Source of the DNA: Lagopus muta
Taxonomy: Eukaryota > Chordata > Aves > Galliformes > Phasianidae
NCBI RefSeq assembly: GCF_023343835.1
Contig: NC_064437.1
Location: 11,249,001-11,313,000, forward strand
Length of the DNA stretch: 64,000 bases
Direction of reading: 5' to 3'
A program made the position numbers and the translations under genes. Positions 13,849 to 28,710 of this stretch are shown piece after piece; within the stretch, counting starts at the first letter, position 1, and the number at the start of each line of letters is the position of its first letter. The notes under the pieces were generated by a model that did not search any database, was not told the DNA's origin, and saw nothing but the letters and a program-made list of their open reading frames with translations.

Positions 13849-13880
13849 GGGGGGGGGGGGGGGGGGGAGAGGGGGAGGGA
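13849..13880 (+). repeat. G19 run and adjoining G-rich tract
   Basis: A short T run is followed by 19 G and then AGAGGGGGAGGGA. It can form a G-quadruplex in principle and its length may be unreliable in assembly. Confidence 0.9.
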
Positions 13881-16800
13881 GTTTCAGCAAATTCACCCAA
13901 ACTTTTTGAAAAACCCTAGAACTAAATTTTTATGAACTAAACATTATGAAAATATTAGTAAATTTAAATAGCATCTGAGAAGTATTTGTGCAAACCTGGG
14001 CTATTGCATTTTAGTTAACTTTAAACCACAAAAAAATGAAAGAGTTTTTTTTTTTTTTTTTTAAAGTATCCTTGACTGTGGGGTTTTTTTGTTTGTTTGT
14101 TTCGTTTTGTTTTTCGGGTTTACTTCTCAAAACATATTATTTCAGACAACCCAGGATGAAGAAAAGTATGTTCCAGGAAAGTGTTATGATATATGCAAAA
14201 TGTAGATTTAATTTCTAAACTAATTAAACAGTACCTTTGAGTATGAGGTCTGGTGTACAGGGTTTGTTCTTGTGGTATTCTGGTTTACCCATAGAATGAC
14301 GACCAAGGCTGAAATTCCTTCTTGGGATGAATTGGGCAGTATTAACTCTCAGCTCACCCATATTTTGGATGATTTTCCCAATAATTGGAGTGGCAAAACT
14401 CACTGCTGTTGTGAGCTAAACCACATATTTCACGCAATCAGAGATCAAAATGCTGTAACTCCAAAGCTGAGGTGAGGAAACTGAAAGAACTTCACAGGCA
14501 GGATCTGAAAACAGTTCCTTGAGGCTGAACATGTCACTTATCACTGATCCAGGCAAGCAAGGTTGGCCATGTTGGCTGCTTTCTTCTACTAGAGAAGAGT
14601 CCAGTGCATGCAGCCAGTTCCTTCAAAGCCAGCCTCACGTACCATGGGCTGGCACAGAATGGCCCTTGGACTGTCTACAAATTGGTTCTAAGCGAACTGC
14701 AATAGGACCACCACTACAGGGTCAGGGGCATAAAGCTTTTTTATTTTCATGACTGCTTTTTGACTCTAGCTTGTTGACATTATTAAGTATGTTTGATTTG
14801 TTCTTACTTGAATTAAATGTTTTGTTCAATTTCAAATGATCTGTTTTAATTGGCTGAGTATGTGGAAACATTTCAGTTTGGGATGGATCCAAAACAATAA
14901 CCACTAACTCTTTTTTCCTGTTGGCTACTGAACCAAAAAAATCAATTGTTTAAATAGCTTCGGTTTTAACATGAGCTATAGAAGAACTGGATAGCAGAAG
15001 CCTTTGTGTGAACCTGAAATCCAGTGTGAAATGTGATACCAGAGATCAAAACCAAAGCAAGCTCAAATAAGACCCCAGAGGAGAGAAGTGAGGGTAGTTT
15101 GCTTATTTAGTTGTGTTTTTTTCTGATACACTTGAAATCAACTTGGATTCATACCAGAGTGCTTTAAAAGTCAATATTACTTGAGAGTCAGAGTTTCTTT
15201 TAATCTTATATAGATATAGTACTACAACATCCATTCTTGATTTTAAAACTAGTCTGTTTTCAGGTGATACACTTACTCTGGCTCAGAATTGAAAAATGTG
15301 AGCAGCAGGTTTAGATTTAAACTTTGTGGCAAATTTTAAACTTCTGAAATATCAGCATAGCTTTTTGAATTAGGGGTTCATATTTTCAGTCAGAATCAGA
15401 GTTACAACTTCCAAGTCAGTACGACCTTTGGTGACTTCAAATGGGATTTCCAGATCAGCTATAGCCATAGTTATAAAGTACAGTAAAATATAATGCGTAG
15501 AAAGTGATAGGCTGAAGGAATGACACAATATCTTTTCTTTATGTGCTCTAATATTTTCCACGAAAAATAAGGAAAAGAATTTGACTATTCAAGCATAATT
15601 TGTCCATTTTGTAAGTGGATTTTATTCTCAGTGTGTAGAAAACAGAGTAATACTCAGACTTCATAGTTTCTCTAAGCAGGAGACCGGTAATATTTTAAAA
15701 GACAAGCAATATAAAGAATTGTCTAGTACTTTTAATTTAACTTGAATAGTTTCCCCTAAAATCTTTATCTCTTGCAGCAAAATTTTAATTTACACTAAAG
15801 AATAAACTAAGCATAATTTTTTCTTTGAGTGGAACATTGTACATAATATAGTGATCCTTGCACAATGTATACATTTTGGGTTTTTTGTCAAAAAAATGAG
15901 AAAGTAATAACAGGACTGATGTCTCTTTGCAGAAGGAATAATCAGGGTGTTTTTTGTGTGTGTTTAATCATAGCAAATAAAGAAGTTGGACTTATTCTTT
16001 CTGATATTTAATGATCATCTTAATTTAGTAACCTTTGGCTTTTTAGCTTTTTTTTGCACACTGAGTCACATCACCAAAAAGAGGGTGAATGGTGACGTAC
16101 AATGAATTAATACTTACTTATGCCTTGAAAATAGAAATGCAGAATTAATACTATGCAACTATTTATGGAACATGAAAGCTCAGTGTCCTTACATACACTA
16201 CAGGCAAATAATAGTCATAGTATTCAACCACACTCTTGGTAAGATACTTTTGTTCACACCTCAAAATGTACTAGTTGAGAGTCTGGAAGGCATTATTCTT
16301 AAAATCTTTCTGGATTTTTATAATCAAGAATATATTGTAAAAATAATCTGATCATTCTGAAATAAAGTAAGAATATGTTAATCTAATCTGATAGAATTGT
16401 TAGAAATGTTAACTGTGGGTTTGAGTCATCATTTTCCACTATAATTCTGAATTACTTCCATTGGCAGCAAGCATACCTGGAGCCCTTGCATACTTGGCCA
16501 ACAGTTCTGACAGACACAACAGCTTTGAAGTTGGGATTAAGAATGTGAAAGAATAGACCCAGAACCAGTCATATGTGGACAAGGATCAAAGTCTGCTGTA
16601 GAAAAAAAATGCATCTCTTGTGTCTGGATTTCTATTTGACTTTTACAGAAAAGGTGTTGGTGTATAGAGTACAGATGGAAGAGACAAAAAGGCTACCGAG
16701 CGGAAAAAAAAAAAGGCAGATGGTTAAGGGCTTGTACATGCAAGAAAGCTGCAGACAGAGATGAGGTGACAGTGCGAGCATACACAAAATCTGAATAAGA

Positions 16801-19800
16801 ATGGGTCAGCTGAGCTAACAGGGATTGATCTTGTTACAGTTTAGTTTCATTTTTCTTCAACTGTTATCAGGGAACAGGTATTTTTTCACTTTATGTATGG
16901 AGATCAGAAGCACAGAGAAATTCACTTAAGGACACCCAGGAAGTCTGCAGCAGAGCAGGGAACTAAAAAAACTAAAAAAAGAATTTTTGGGTTCCAGACC
17001 AATATGCCATCCGTATGGCATATGGATGGGGAAATGGGGATGGGGAAATGGAACTCATTTCCCCTCTGCGGGAGTTTCTGCTGCCAAATTGCATTAGATG
17101 AGAGAACTAGTCCCTTTCGTTTATATTTCTTCAAAACAAAACAGGCCAAATTCAATACATCGCAAATACATCACCAAGATTACTGTGAAATGTTTAATAA
17201 ATCTCTAAATCCTAATGACAGAATTGGCTGAAGATGAAAATGAGATTTCAAGATTAAGGAAAGAGGCAAATAAGAGTTATCTGAGGAGATAAATAAGGTT
17301 AAATTATGTTTCAAGAAAAAATAATTGATAAAACTCTGAGAAGTTTTTCTGTATTGGTAAAAAACTTGTTTGTGAGGTTGAATATGCCAGAATAGTTTTA
17401 AAGCTCATTTATTATGAAATAAAATCTGCTGTTTGAATACTGTGTCTCATCAAGTCCCTGGGGCTGTTTACATAAAGGCAAACAATCTGCCAGTGTTAAA
17501 ATTTTTACTCATTTCCTTCATTTCTCAGTTCTTTCTAAAACCTATCCTCTGAAAAGGATGTTGCTCAAGTCATCGGTTGTAAAGAACTGTACCTTTAACA
17601 CAAGGAAAAGAAAACTTTATGCAGTTTCTTATGGATCCATATTAGATTCTATGTATTTTTTACCACCATCTGAACTCTTTAGTGATGATTTTCATTTTCA
17701 GGGTGGCAGTGCATTCTGTACATCAGCTCCAGGACAAATGACTCTTCTATTTGTGTCTTTTAGCTGTCCTGGAACATGAGTTAGATTGTGATCTACATAT
17801 GGTAACTGCATAGATACTCGCAAGCTATCTTCTCATATTTTCTAGGTACAAGTACACTCCAGGTATCATCTTCTATCTCCACTCTTTTAAAATGTTTCCT
17901 ACTTTTTCACATATTTTAACATTTTTTTTTTCCTAGTTGCACTAACTTCTCACCCACAGCATAAGGTGTTTTGACTGTGCTGCTAATTTACTGCCTTTAC
18001 ATTCCAACATATTTCTGTGTGCTTCCTTGTTCCTGTTACTCTTCAATTAAATACCAAAGGCAATATGATTCTTCCCACCATATTAGTGCATCCACTTGCT
18101 CTTCGCTTAACATCCTTTTCTGTTTTGTCTGGTAATAATTTTCTTGTCTTTGACAGGCTTTTAACTCCATAATCTTTTTTTTTAATGTGTCCTGATAGAG
18201 TGTATTGCAGGGAAATAGTATCCTAAAGCTGTTCTCACAGCTACTTTGAGGAAGGCAGGATGATGCATCAGACCAGTGTGGACACTATTTTGTTTTTTTA
18301 GCAGGTAGGTGGTGATTATTCTAGTCCAGCTATTTTGCCTTGTTTTCTTACGTATAGTTTTAGTACTTGAACTATTTCTCTCTCTCAGCCCTTTAAAAAA
18401 GAGGAAAGTTCTAGACATGCATCATCAATCTCCAAGAGTAAAATAGGCTCCAATACAAGAATGTAATTTTTCAGTTTTATCCAACATCTTGCTTTATATC
18501 AATCTTGGTTTTGTACAAATCTCAGTTTATAGATCTGCTGTGTCTTCCAACATGAGCATTCTGCTGTGTTTAGAGGTGATAATTTTATTTTCTGAGTTTT
18601 CTGAAATGATGTTTCCTCATCATTGGGGAAAAAAAAAGTAACAAAAAAATGCATCAAGTCTCAATCCTTTTTCTTATATCAGATCTTTGATTGTTAAGGT
18701 CAAAAGTAGTGCTTATTGCAAAGATTAATTATCAACTATGATGTTGTAATGCAGAATTTTTTTCAGTTGTGGTGGGATATTTCAGGTCATACAAAGATTG
18801 TGCTCTGTGGCAAGGAAAGCTGTGTAACAACACTGATTGCAAACAAGTTGGGTAGGAGCTGAACACCTGCAATTTTTGTTGGGGAGCAGAGTGTGCCACC
18901 TGTTACTTTTTATTTCTGTGGATTCCCATGCAATGCATTGCCATTTTGCTTCTTAGAAGGGAGATAGGATGAATGTAGGCACACTTTGAAACTCCATTTT
19001 GATAAGTAGATATGGTTGACCTCTTGGAGCGGGACTGGAAAAATGGTGGGATTTTTCAAGTGTTTAAATGAGTTTGCTGCTTTATTGCTATTATGATAAA
19101 AGTAAGGTCCTCAGTCTACTCAAGTAGTTTTGAAAATTAGCTTTTCATTTTTTTTTTGTAAGACTGGTATGGAGATTTTGTGTGTTTTTCTTGGTGCTTG
19201 GTGTAATGTGGATGCAGAAATGGAGATTCTGCTCAGGTATGATAGAAATTATATTGCCTTTGTAGCTAATTATTCAGGATCTCCCAGAACACAGGCTTCA
19301 GCTAAGTGGTGAATAGTCACTTTGGATTATCTCCTCTTGGAAGAACAAATTTAACACCTCAAGAATACAGCAGCAATTGCCAAAAAAGCTCACAAGAAAG
19401 CCACACAAGACAGGCAATTTGAGGGTGATCTCTCAGTAGGTGCATTTTCTTTTTCAGACTTCAAAGAAATTTCATGGGAAAAGAGGTTCTACTGAGACTG
19501 TTAATACAGATTTTATTATCTTCTCTTTTCTTGTCAACTGTTCCCTATCAGAAATAATTTCACAGGACACAGTCTTCTGATTAACTCTTAGTAGAATTAA
19601 GTTGTCATGTATGGACACAGAAAAGTTAATGGCAGAATGAGCTAAATTCTAAGCAATGCAACAGTAGCTCTGACATAGTACGAATTCTCTTGATCATCAA
19701 GAGACAATATAGGTGTGGTTAAAAAGAAGAACATTTTGAGATCTGGTGGGGAAATCCACAAGAGACATCCATTATTTTAAAGTAGTATTTTAACTTCCAT

Positions 19801-22559
19801 AGGATTCAACTGACCACACTCGATCCTGTGGTGATAGTGACTTCAGTAGCAGTGCAATCTTGTGAATCATTTAACATTCACTCAAATAGTAATTCGGGTG
19901 AAATCAGGAGTTGCTTCATGCCTCACCATTTGATTGTAACTGCTACCAAATGGACAAATTTCTAAAGAAAATAATTACATTTGGTAAAAATGGATTCTGT
20001 GCCTAGTACTAGGCTGAAACAAAAAAATAAAGGAAATTTGTAAGTGGGGGGCACGGTATAAATCTAAGAGATTTCCCAATATGAAAGAAATTGGATCTCA
20101 AGTAGGCAATATAGAGATTTAAACACAAAAACAAACTAACATGAGTCAGATGTCCATAGAAAGTGCAATTTGTTAGTCTGCAGCTGAGGTAGAGCATTGG
20201 ACATAAGTTCTTTCTCTGCAGAAGGGACAGAAACAGACAATCTTATTTGATCTGGGAGCCTGCTGTTCTTTATGTCTGGGATTCAAAAGAACTGTTTATG
20301 TTTACAGATGATTATATATACTGAGTCCAGATTTAAAGAAGAACAAAGGCAAGACCTTTCAGCACTTTAATTTCTGTACTTATGGGAACTTCTTTCACAC
20401 TTTGGTGACAAATACATGTTCTAACTGAGCTCGATTAAAACTGGCAGACCTTGAGTTTTAATAAAAGCACTGTTTGGCGTATTACAATGCAGTGGTTCTG
20501 ATTGCAAAAGTTACAGCCTTCTAACTTGTAAACCCCATGGAGGTTAATTTTATAATCAGCTCAGAACACCCAAGATCATGTACTTTTTCACATTTAATCA
20601 AAATTTAGTGTAATAGGATTAGATGTAACATATTGCTATTCAAAGCTGCTGGAACTACACTTGGTCAAATTCATTAACGGCGTGTTGCTGAGCACCTAAT
20701 TCACAATATGCTGAATGTGATTCAAGTGTTTATATTCTTTGCAGTCTGTAGATTTAGTTTAATGTAGAAGTGTAAGAGAAATAAATTTCATGAAGGAAAA
20801 ATGGAGTATGAAATATAAATTAGTAACAGTGACTGGTTGCAACAAAATTGTGTCCGAATTCTAATTTCTTCCTTCCTGACTGAATTACTCATTCAAATGC
20901 AGGCCCACTTGGAAAAAAAAAAGACAGAAATTCAATTTCTGGTGCAGATATACTCCTGTCAAAATCATACACGTGGGACAAGTATGTAGTAGTATGAATC
21001 TGAGCTTAACTACATTTCAGCATAATTGCAAACATTATTAGATGATTTTGGTATAATCTTTCATGAATAGTGGGCATTTATAGTTTACTAAAGCAGGTAA
21101 TATTTTATACAGTTTTTCCTATAATTTTTGATAGATTTTAGGAGGATTTTTGATATGTTTAATCTTTTAAGTGATTTAAATATTTTTTTCTTCTGATTTT
21201 TTACCTTGAACTCTCATGCTTAACTAAGAACAAATTGTTTGTCAGTGTTATAATTGCCCAGGCTTTGTAGCTTGCACTTCTACTTTAATTAGGTCACCTG
21301 GGAGAATGTGAACTACAACAGAAGAAACATTTCAGATTGCATGAATTTATGACCTATAGGAACACACGTGAGTTTATAGCTAAGTGTGACAGAGACGGTC
21401 TAGACAATGCCTGCACAGGACTGTGTTTCACTGTAGGCAGTCAAAGCAAACAGGAGTATTTGCTCATATCGCTCGTGATTTTCTGTTCCTGAAGTTTCCT
21501 GCCCTATGAAATATTTCTAAGTATTCTTATGCTGCATAGCAGGTAGACGAGTTTTCTTTTTCTAGCCATAAAAGGACATGATTAAAAAATGCTCTTATCA
21601 ATAAATGAGAGATGGAACAAGTTTTGGAACTGGTGGTAGGGTGAAACCTATCTGATGCAAGAAAAGGCATTGGCTGAGGCCTCTGAGTAAGCTGAGAGAA
21701 GGGTCATTTAAGCTGCAGTGCTGGGACATTGTTTCTGGGGAAGCACTCATCCAAACTTTAGCAAAAAAAAAAAAGCCAACACCATTTTCTGTGATTCTGT
21801 GTTTTATCAGGGCACTGTAAGGTAGACCTCATTGTGGTTATGCACAAAAGTGAAAAATTGTGAGAAAGTATTTGCTTTGCTTCTGAATCATTTTAATTAG
21901 ACAAGGCAAATTAAATTAGCTTAGGGCAGGATTATGTAGTGGGCAGCCAATTAAATTCCAAGCAATTTACTAAGCCAAACAATTATTTGCAGAAATGAAA
22001 AATAATGGAGAAATTCTGGTCTGGTAGATGAATTCTGTATAATCTGTAAGCTTTAATTTTTTTCTTTGCTAACTTACTGTTTAATGTGAATGATCTGGTG
22101 TTGCTAAACAGTTGTAGATGTCCTGTGTTGTGAAACAAAATTATTTCTGTAGACTTTGTTTCATTGTCTGCATGCACACCTGAAAGTTAGTAGTGGCTAA
22201 CTTCCTCACAAGTGTTTCAATGAAAAAAAATTAAAGTACTGATTCTTCTACTTTCTGCACCAGCAAAACTCTTGGGTACAGTTTGTCCCAATACATTCTG
22301 GTGAAATGTGCTATAATTTTGGAGAGGGCTGAGTTATGCAAAGATAAATTATGTAATGACTTAGTTGACTAAACCTAAATCAGTGGTGAAGATGGTTATT
22401 TCCCATGTTCTGATCTGTAACTTGTATTTCTCTGAATCAGAACAACTAATTATGAGGAGATTGACCCTTTAACAGATTTTCATATTTTTCATATTTTTCT
22501 TCTTTCCTTCCTTTTAGCATTTTTTAAAACCAAAGTGATTAGCCTGAAAACGTGAGTCA

Positions 22560-22796
22560 GCAGTGCAATGGTTTGCTGGTTTGCAAACAAGAGAGCTGTG
22601 CCAACCACAGAACAAACATGTTGCTGTTTGGTAGCCCAAAGGCCTCAGGACAAATGCTGCTGTTCAGCTGAGGGCATTGCTCAATCTGGATGTGGCTCTG
22701 GTCTAGTGATTGGTGATCCTGCCCGTGGCAAGGGTGTTGAAACTAGATGATCTTTGATGTCCTTTTCAACGTAGGCCATCCTATGATTCTATGATT
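22560..22796 (+). mobile_element. CR1-like LINE 3'-end fragment
   Basis: It ends in AACTAGATGATCTTTGATGT, CCTTTTCAAC and the octamer-like CTATGATTCTATGATT typical of CR1 tails. The upstream part from GGTCTAGTGATTGGTGATCC is also CR1-like. The 5' limit is uncertain and may be nearer 22690. Confidence 0.75.
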
Positions 22797-22942
22797 GTTT
22801 GTAGAACGTGCAGATTAATTTGCTGTTTGCAAAATATGAAGCAAGAGCATGAGCAATATGTATTAGGATCCTTAATATTTTCTGAACTTTGTTTTCTATC
22901 TGAATTCCTTAGGAAGAGGGTTGTCCCTTTACCTGTTATTGT

Positions 22943-22967
22943 ATTTATTTATTTATTTATTTATTTT
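22943..22967. repeat. (ATTT)n microsatellite
   Basis: Six ATTT units, about 150 bases downstream of a CR1 fragment. Confidence 0.9.
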
Positions 22968-23542
22968 TACTTCGTCAGTTACAAAAACTTATTCCACTTT
23001 TTGTTTATGTATTCCCAAGAAAAATAACAGGCGTCTTACAAAGAAATTAACATTTCGTAGATACTCACACACTGCATTCACAGGTAACCCTGAATATTGC
23101 TAAATTACTGTCTAGCTAAATAGGTCCTCAGCAACTCACCTCCAGTTTGTTACTCTGTTGTCAGCGTAAGGCAGAGTGCTCAACCAAAACTTTGAAATCC
23201 ACTTGCTGTACAAAACCAAGGATAAATATCAGATCACACTGTAGACACTGGCAAAGAAAGGATTCTGTGCTTAGGACTCTTAGAAAATCCTGAGTCACTT
23301 TGACCTATTCTTTTCTAATATTGTATATTGCTTATGATATGTTGTGCTACACTGCCTGTGACATTTATTGCAGTTACTGGGGTTGCTGGGATATGCTGTT
23401 TTCATATTCACACTATGAAAAAAATATTTTCAAAATGAAACATGGAAAACATGAGATTGGAAAACTGTAACTATTCCTGGCCATTCAACTCTGAAGTTGT
23501 CATGAAGCAGAGATTTAATACAGCTGTTTTTTCTCATTTTTC

Positions 23543-23565
23543 TTTTTTTTTTTTTTTTTTTTTTT
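23543..23565. repeat. T23 tract
   Basis: An uninterrupted run of 23 T. Confidence 0.9.
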
Positions 23566-24389
23566 CATTTGGACATGGAATTTTTAAAAGCAATTATTGA
23601 ACATGTAGCTGTATAAATTATGATGTTATCAGTATGGATGCACATTTTCAGAAACATCTCCCCTGTCCACCCACATAGCTTATTTCAATCAATACATTTG
23701 AAATGTAGAGCTGGTGAAAAATATATGACACACAATTCACTTAATAAACAATAAATAGTTCTATATTTATGCTCTCTCAGAAGAAAATAACCATTCTGTA
23801 ATCAATTTAACAGAGTTGTACTGCTGTTATTGATTTTTAAGTTCCAAATAGAGTTCTATTTATGCTCGTATATGCACTGTACTTTATATTTAGGTTGTAG
23901 ACGTTACTGCTTAACATGTAAATCTCTAAAAAATGGATAGCTTAGCATTAGAAAGAGGGAAATGTGAAGGAAAAATCTGCCACTTTTTCTTCTGTATTCA
24001 AGAGCTAAAGTTTCTTGTCTTTTATAGCTTGCTAGTATCTTTCAAAAAACCCCATTTGTCTATGTTATATTCATGAATCTGACTGTATTTCTACAAATGT
24101 TACCTGCTATTCTCATAAACACAAAAATCCACTCATGCAAATCTTGCCTGCACTCGCTATTCATTTTTTATTTCACTACAAGATATTTTGGGGATTCCAA
24201 AAGTCTACTTTTGTAGACTATGCCTAATCTAATCTACTGAATATCAGTTCATGATCAAAGTTTAGATCTCGTTCTAGACTTTGATGGACACTTGAGCCGA
24301 AGATCTGGCATTTAAATGAAAGCGATGACATAATGACAAAGAAAAATGAAACAAAAACCAAAAAACCTCTTCAAACATTGTTTAAAAAG

Positions 24390-24409
24390 AAAAAAAAAAA
24401 AAAAAAAAA
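24390..24409. repeat. A20 tract
   Basis: Twenty A followed by GAAAAAGAAA. Confidence 0.9.
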
Positions 24410-27400
24410 GAAAAAGAAATCTACTGAATAAACTTCACTGACCCAGGCTGTCAGACTTGGCATTCCTGTGCATGGTTGCATCAGTGCCTTTACGAGAACA
24501 CTTCACAAACATTCACCTCTCACCTTTAGTGCATTCTTCCGAAACTTTCCATTGCTCAATTTACTCCAGCATGTCAGTTATGTCTCCTTGGGCTTCACCC
24601 TAAACTGTTCTTTTTCCTCTTTCTTTGGTAGTTACAATTCTGCAGAAGATAATCCCACTTTATTTTTGTTAGCCAATTAATTTATCCATTATAGTATTTC
24701 CTCAAACTGTATATTTGTTACTCCATTCCCATAATCATTTCATTTACTTCATTCAAAACTCTTGGATTTTTTTGTTTGTAGTAAGGTATAGCAATCAGTA
24801 TTTTTCCAGCCACAGTGTCATAAGTGAGGAAATTGTAACATATTTTCCTAGGTAATTCCTCTGCCAATCAGCTTTTATAAGCTCTTTAGAGGATGTCAGA
24901 AGAGAGTGGATAGTTAAGTATGAAAACTAACAAAAAATAGTTGCAAAGGCAGATCCTCTTGAAAAAGAAATGGAAGGGCTACAAGCCATTCAAAATGGGA
25001 ACTTGCTGGCAGATTTTACTACTTAAGTACAGATCAAATGCACTAAGGCCTGACGTGATGAAAGCTAGAAGTTTGGCCTTCATCCTAAGGGCTAAGTATT
25101 TCCCATAAGAGAATACACCACATATCACACTGTCCGAATACTTAATGTTCAAAATGAAAATAAAGGGATCAAAGCCATTATTCTGGATGAGAAGAAGTAG
25201 TGTCACATAGAAGTCCTGATATTTGATCAGGGTTATTCAAAGTTTTACAGTAACTGTGTAGTACAGACCCATTCTTGTTCAGCACTTTTCTGTCTGAAAT
25301 CAGGTTACTTAAGGTCTGTCTTGTTTTTAATGCTGTAATACATAGTGCTAGAGTTTATTTTGTACCCATTTTTCTATTTATTTCATTTCTCACCTGTTTT
25401 TACTTCTGCTCAGTAAACAGCTCTATTCCTGCTGCTATTTACCAGGCTAGAAAATAGAAGTCTCATACACTTTCCTGGGTTTATCATTAACTAGCTATGA
25501 CTTCAGGCAATCAGAATGTTTAAATGCTACTAATGCTTTTGTTACTGATTAGTGTAACGAATTGAAAAAATCCATAATATGTTTTAATTTGGGTTCATTT
25601 CACATTTCTAAGAACACTCAACTTTTCTTCCACCAGTTGTATGCCAGATGTTTTCTTCTTTATATGCTACTGTGAGTCCAGGTCAAGCTATTTTAAAGTC
25701 AATTGCTGTTTCTTATACATAGAAATTCTTTTCAGAAGTACTCCATCCTGAGGTAAAAGCTGGTAAAATTCAATCATAAGCAGTGAACAAGGTGAGCCTG
25801 GATTATTATTTTTTTTTTAAACAACTTGTAGCATTACTAATGGAGTCACAAGCTGATGGAGAAAGCCCAGTTTTTTAGTCTTTAAACACCAGAAGTCAGA
25901 CTTGCTCTTTCCATGCTTGCACAGAATACGTAGCTATGGGATCTATGGGGTCACATATCTATATACAAATGAATGTGGTTAGCCTTTAAGGTCCTTTATG
26001 ACATGTCTGGACGTGCTTCTATTCTGAGTATATTAAGCTAAACTTTGTCATCAAGCATAAGTACATGGAAAGTGTGGTTGCAAAACTGTAATTAACAGAT
26101 GTTTTTTCTCTATTACTGTGTCCTACGAGGCACAGGTGCCCATCTAATTGTTAATTATCCTTGCATTTGAGACTGTTTTGGACAATGCAGTCTTGCAGAG
26201 GTCTGTTAATAAACTTGAATGCTTTCCTTGTCTGTCTAACACATCCAACCCTCTATTTCTCCTCTACTTCTCAGCAAAGTAAGCTGCAGAAAATCAGTGC
26301 AAGGACTTGTAGTAGATGTAATTTCTCTTTAATGACTTCTTTCATAACATTCTCTCAGAACTTTGGTAGTCTAGTCCCTCTCCAAATGCATTCTTATCTC
26401 TTTTCTCCAGTGGAACTCCAGCAGTGGAGTTACAGAAATATGATCTCTCATTGGCTCACTCTTTATCAAACCCTGCTAGGTATCAGGAGTGACTGGTTTA
26501 TTGAGTTTTCAGAGATAAATTATCTGCTGGCTTATGGCTATATCTATACAGATTCTATTAATTCAGTAAGAACTTATGGTTACATGGCTGTCTATCACAA
26601 TGAAAATGAAATTTCTTCTAATTAAAGATATAAACTTGTTTGCCACCATCCTTCAGCACAGGTATTACTCAAGGTAAGCCAACACTGTGAGAATTGCTCA
26701 TAATAAAATTAGATAATTCTTAATTAAATATCTCTACAGAGAGATTTCTCCACATCATAACTCAGTGTTTTTCACTTTCATTAAGAGGAATCTATTTTTC
26801 CATCCAACATTACATTCTGCCAGGAAACCCAACCGCTTTCATTTAGTTGGAAACCTTGAGGCTGAGTTCCTGCATAGGACTGTGGTTTGTTGTTGAGTCT
26901 GAAGTTTAAAAGTCACACTTTGCTTTAAGATATCAGTAATTTTAGGAAAAAAAAGATGTGGAAATATAAAGCCCTTACCAAAATTAAATCTGCATGTCTA
27001 CGTTATTGCTTTACTTTAATTTCTTTCTGTTTACTTTGGTATATGCAAACAAAAAAATATTTCTCAACATTTCTTGATGATAAAGTGTGGGAATAAATTT
27101 TTATCATTTGTCTGTAGCAATCATGTATTCCTGCATTTCTGTTGAAGTGCAGCTGTGATAGCATGGCTTGGAGAGAAATGCATCTCTCAAATGTAATGTT
27201 TATCCACTGTGAGACTGTGTTTTGTGCTGATCTGGTTGCATTTGTATTGCTTGCCACCCAAAGCTCCCTGAAGTTAATGGAAATTTTCCCATCGCTTTTT
27301 AATGAATTTTGAATTTTTATTTTCTGATAAAAATAGTACAGAAGTATTTTTTCTTAGAAATATGAAAAATGCTTAGAGGAAAATCTGGTTGAAAAAAAAA

Positions 27401-28692
27401 GTGAGTCCAAAAGTAGAAATAAGCTGCCTACTTGTAATTATATGTTCTGGTTTGGGGAAATTTCATTGATAACTGTTCCTTCAAAATATTCTGTAATTTG
27501 TAGTGAAATGCATGCTTTACAATGTGTTAAAACAGAATGTTTGAGTATTTCACTGCATGGCAAACATTAAATGACAGCACCCTGAATGCTGAGTTTATTT
27601 TGTAATTGAAATAATTATATTAGCATCTGTAATAAAAATACACAAAAATACTACTGCATACTTTGATGAGAATTGCCTTGGTAAGAACTTACATCAGTTA
27701 CAAAGTCCTATTTTTGATTTGTTAACATCTCTCTGTTTTCTTGAGGAAAGTAATGTTGTCTAATTTTCTTTGACTACAGCTTGTAGACGCTGCAGACTTT
27801 TGCCAAGCATGTACTGCCAGGAAGCTCAATACTCTGCGATGTAAAACAGATGGGTAATAATCACCTTTATAGATCCTTTTTTTCCTCACCCAATTAAAAC
27901 ATAAATAATTTCTCTACCACTCCAAACATTTGTTAAAATTTAATTTTGGAAGAAAGAGAATTAAAAAAATCTAATGGTATAAAAATGTAAAGGTTACAAT
28001 GGTGATTGATTCCAAGTAACTCTCTTCCATCATTTTTACTGACTTTCATAGGAATTTTCCTGTTGTGATCTCAATTTTATTTTTTTCTATCTGGAAAGTA
28101 ACTTTACAAGTGGACAGCCATCTTCAGAAATGCTTGTTTCTTACTGCTTTATTTTTAACCATTATATTACTCATTATGTTACACAAATTATTAATAAGGA
28201 AGGATTATTTAATTGGCAGTATTAATTTTGTAACTATCAGCTTTCCATTATGTCTCTAAGATGAAAAAATATCATTTTGTGGATTAATGATTACTAGAAT
28301 TCTTTAACTCCTCTCTACACTTAATGTGTTAAGTTCTATTTCTGCCAAAATTTGACTTCTCTGTTTTTGATGTAGAAGAAATGATTACATATTTCTAGAG
28401 CACTAACTCAAAGTTGGAAATAGAAGTTGCAGGATTCCACGATCAAAGACAGCAGATGTAAAAGCTGGAAAATCTTCATAGATGAAAAAAAATACAATTG
28501 GGAACCTATTAAATGATTTATATTATTAACCACAGAACTCCTTCAGTTTATCTCCTTTCACGTTTGCAAATGCAAAAGAATTATATGTTAAAAAGATGCT
28601 TTTGATTTTTTTATTAAATGCAACTGTGCTGTTTGTGACTTTGTAACAGAATTGGAAATTAGAAAATCATGCGTAGTTTACAAACAGCAGCA

Positions 28693-28710
28693 TTAATTAC
28701 ATGTAATTAA
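28693..28710. repeat. Perfect 18-bp palindrome with paired TAATTA cores
   Basis: TTAATTACATGTAATTAA is its own reverse complement and carries two inverted homeodomain-type TAATTA cores. Confidence 0.85.

Larger units (their letters stand above)
5032..22559. other. Intergenic sequence upstream of PTGFR, no confirmed gene
   Basis: This is mostly AT-rich single-copy sequence with homopolymer tracts (A-rich 8370-8442, T17 at 9898-9914, T18 at 14045-14062, a G run at 13849-13867) and (AAAT)n at 11957-11981. Two stretches are open in several frames and slightly richer in GC (about 5996-6320 and 9011-9579) and are listed separately. A slightly GC-richer patch around 14480-14740 has no recognisable content. 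Confidence 0.55.

Noticed and set aside
22568..22750. 60-codon + frame near 22.6 kb
   Set aside because: It overlaps a CR1-like 3' fragment and has no gene features.
26161..26625. 154-codon + strand frame
   Set aside because: It starts with TTG, has no recognisable domain, no Kozak context and no splice structure, and its composition fits chance.
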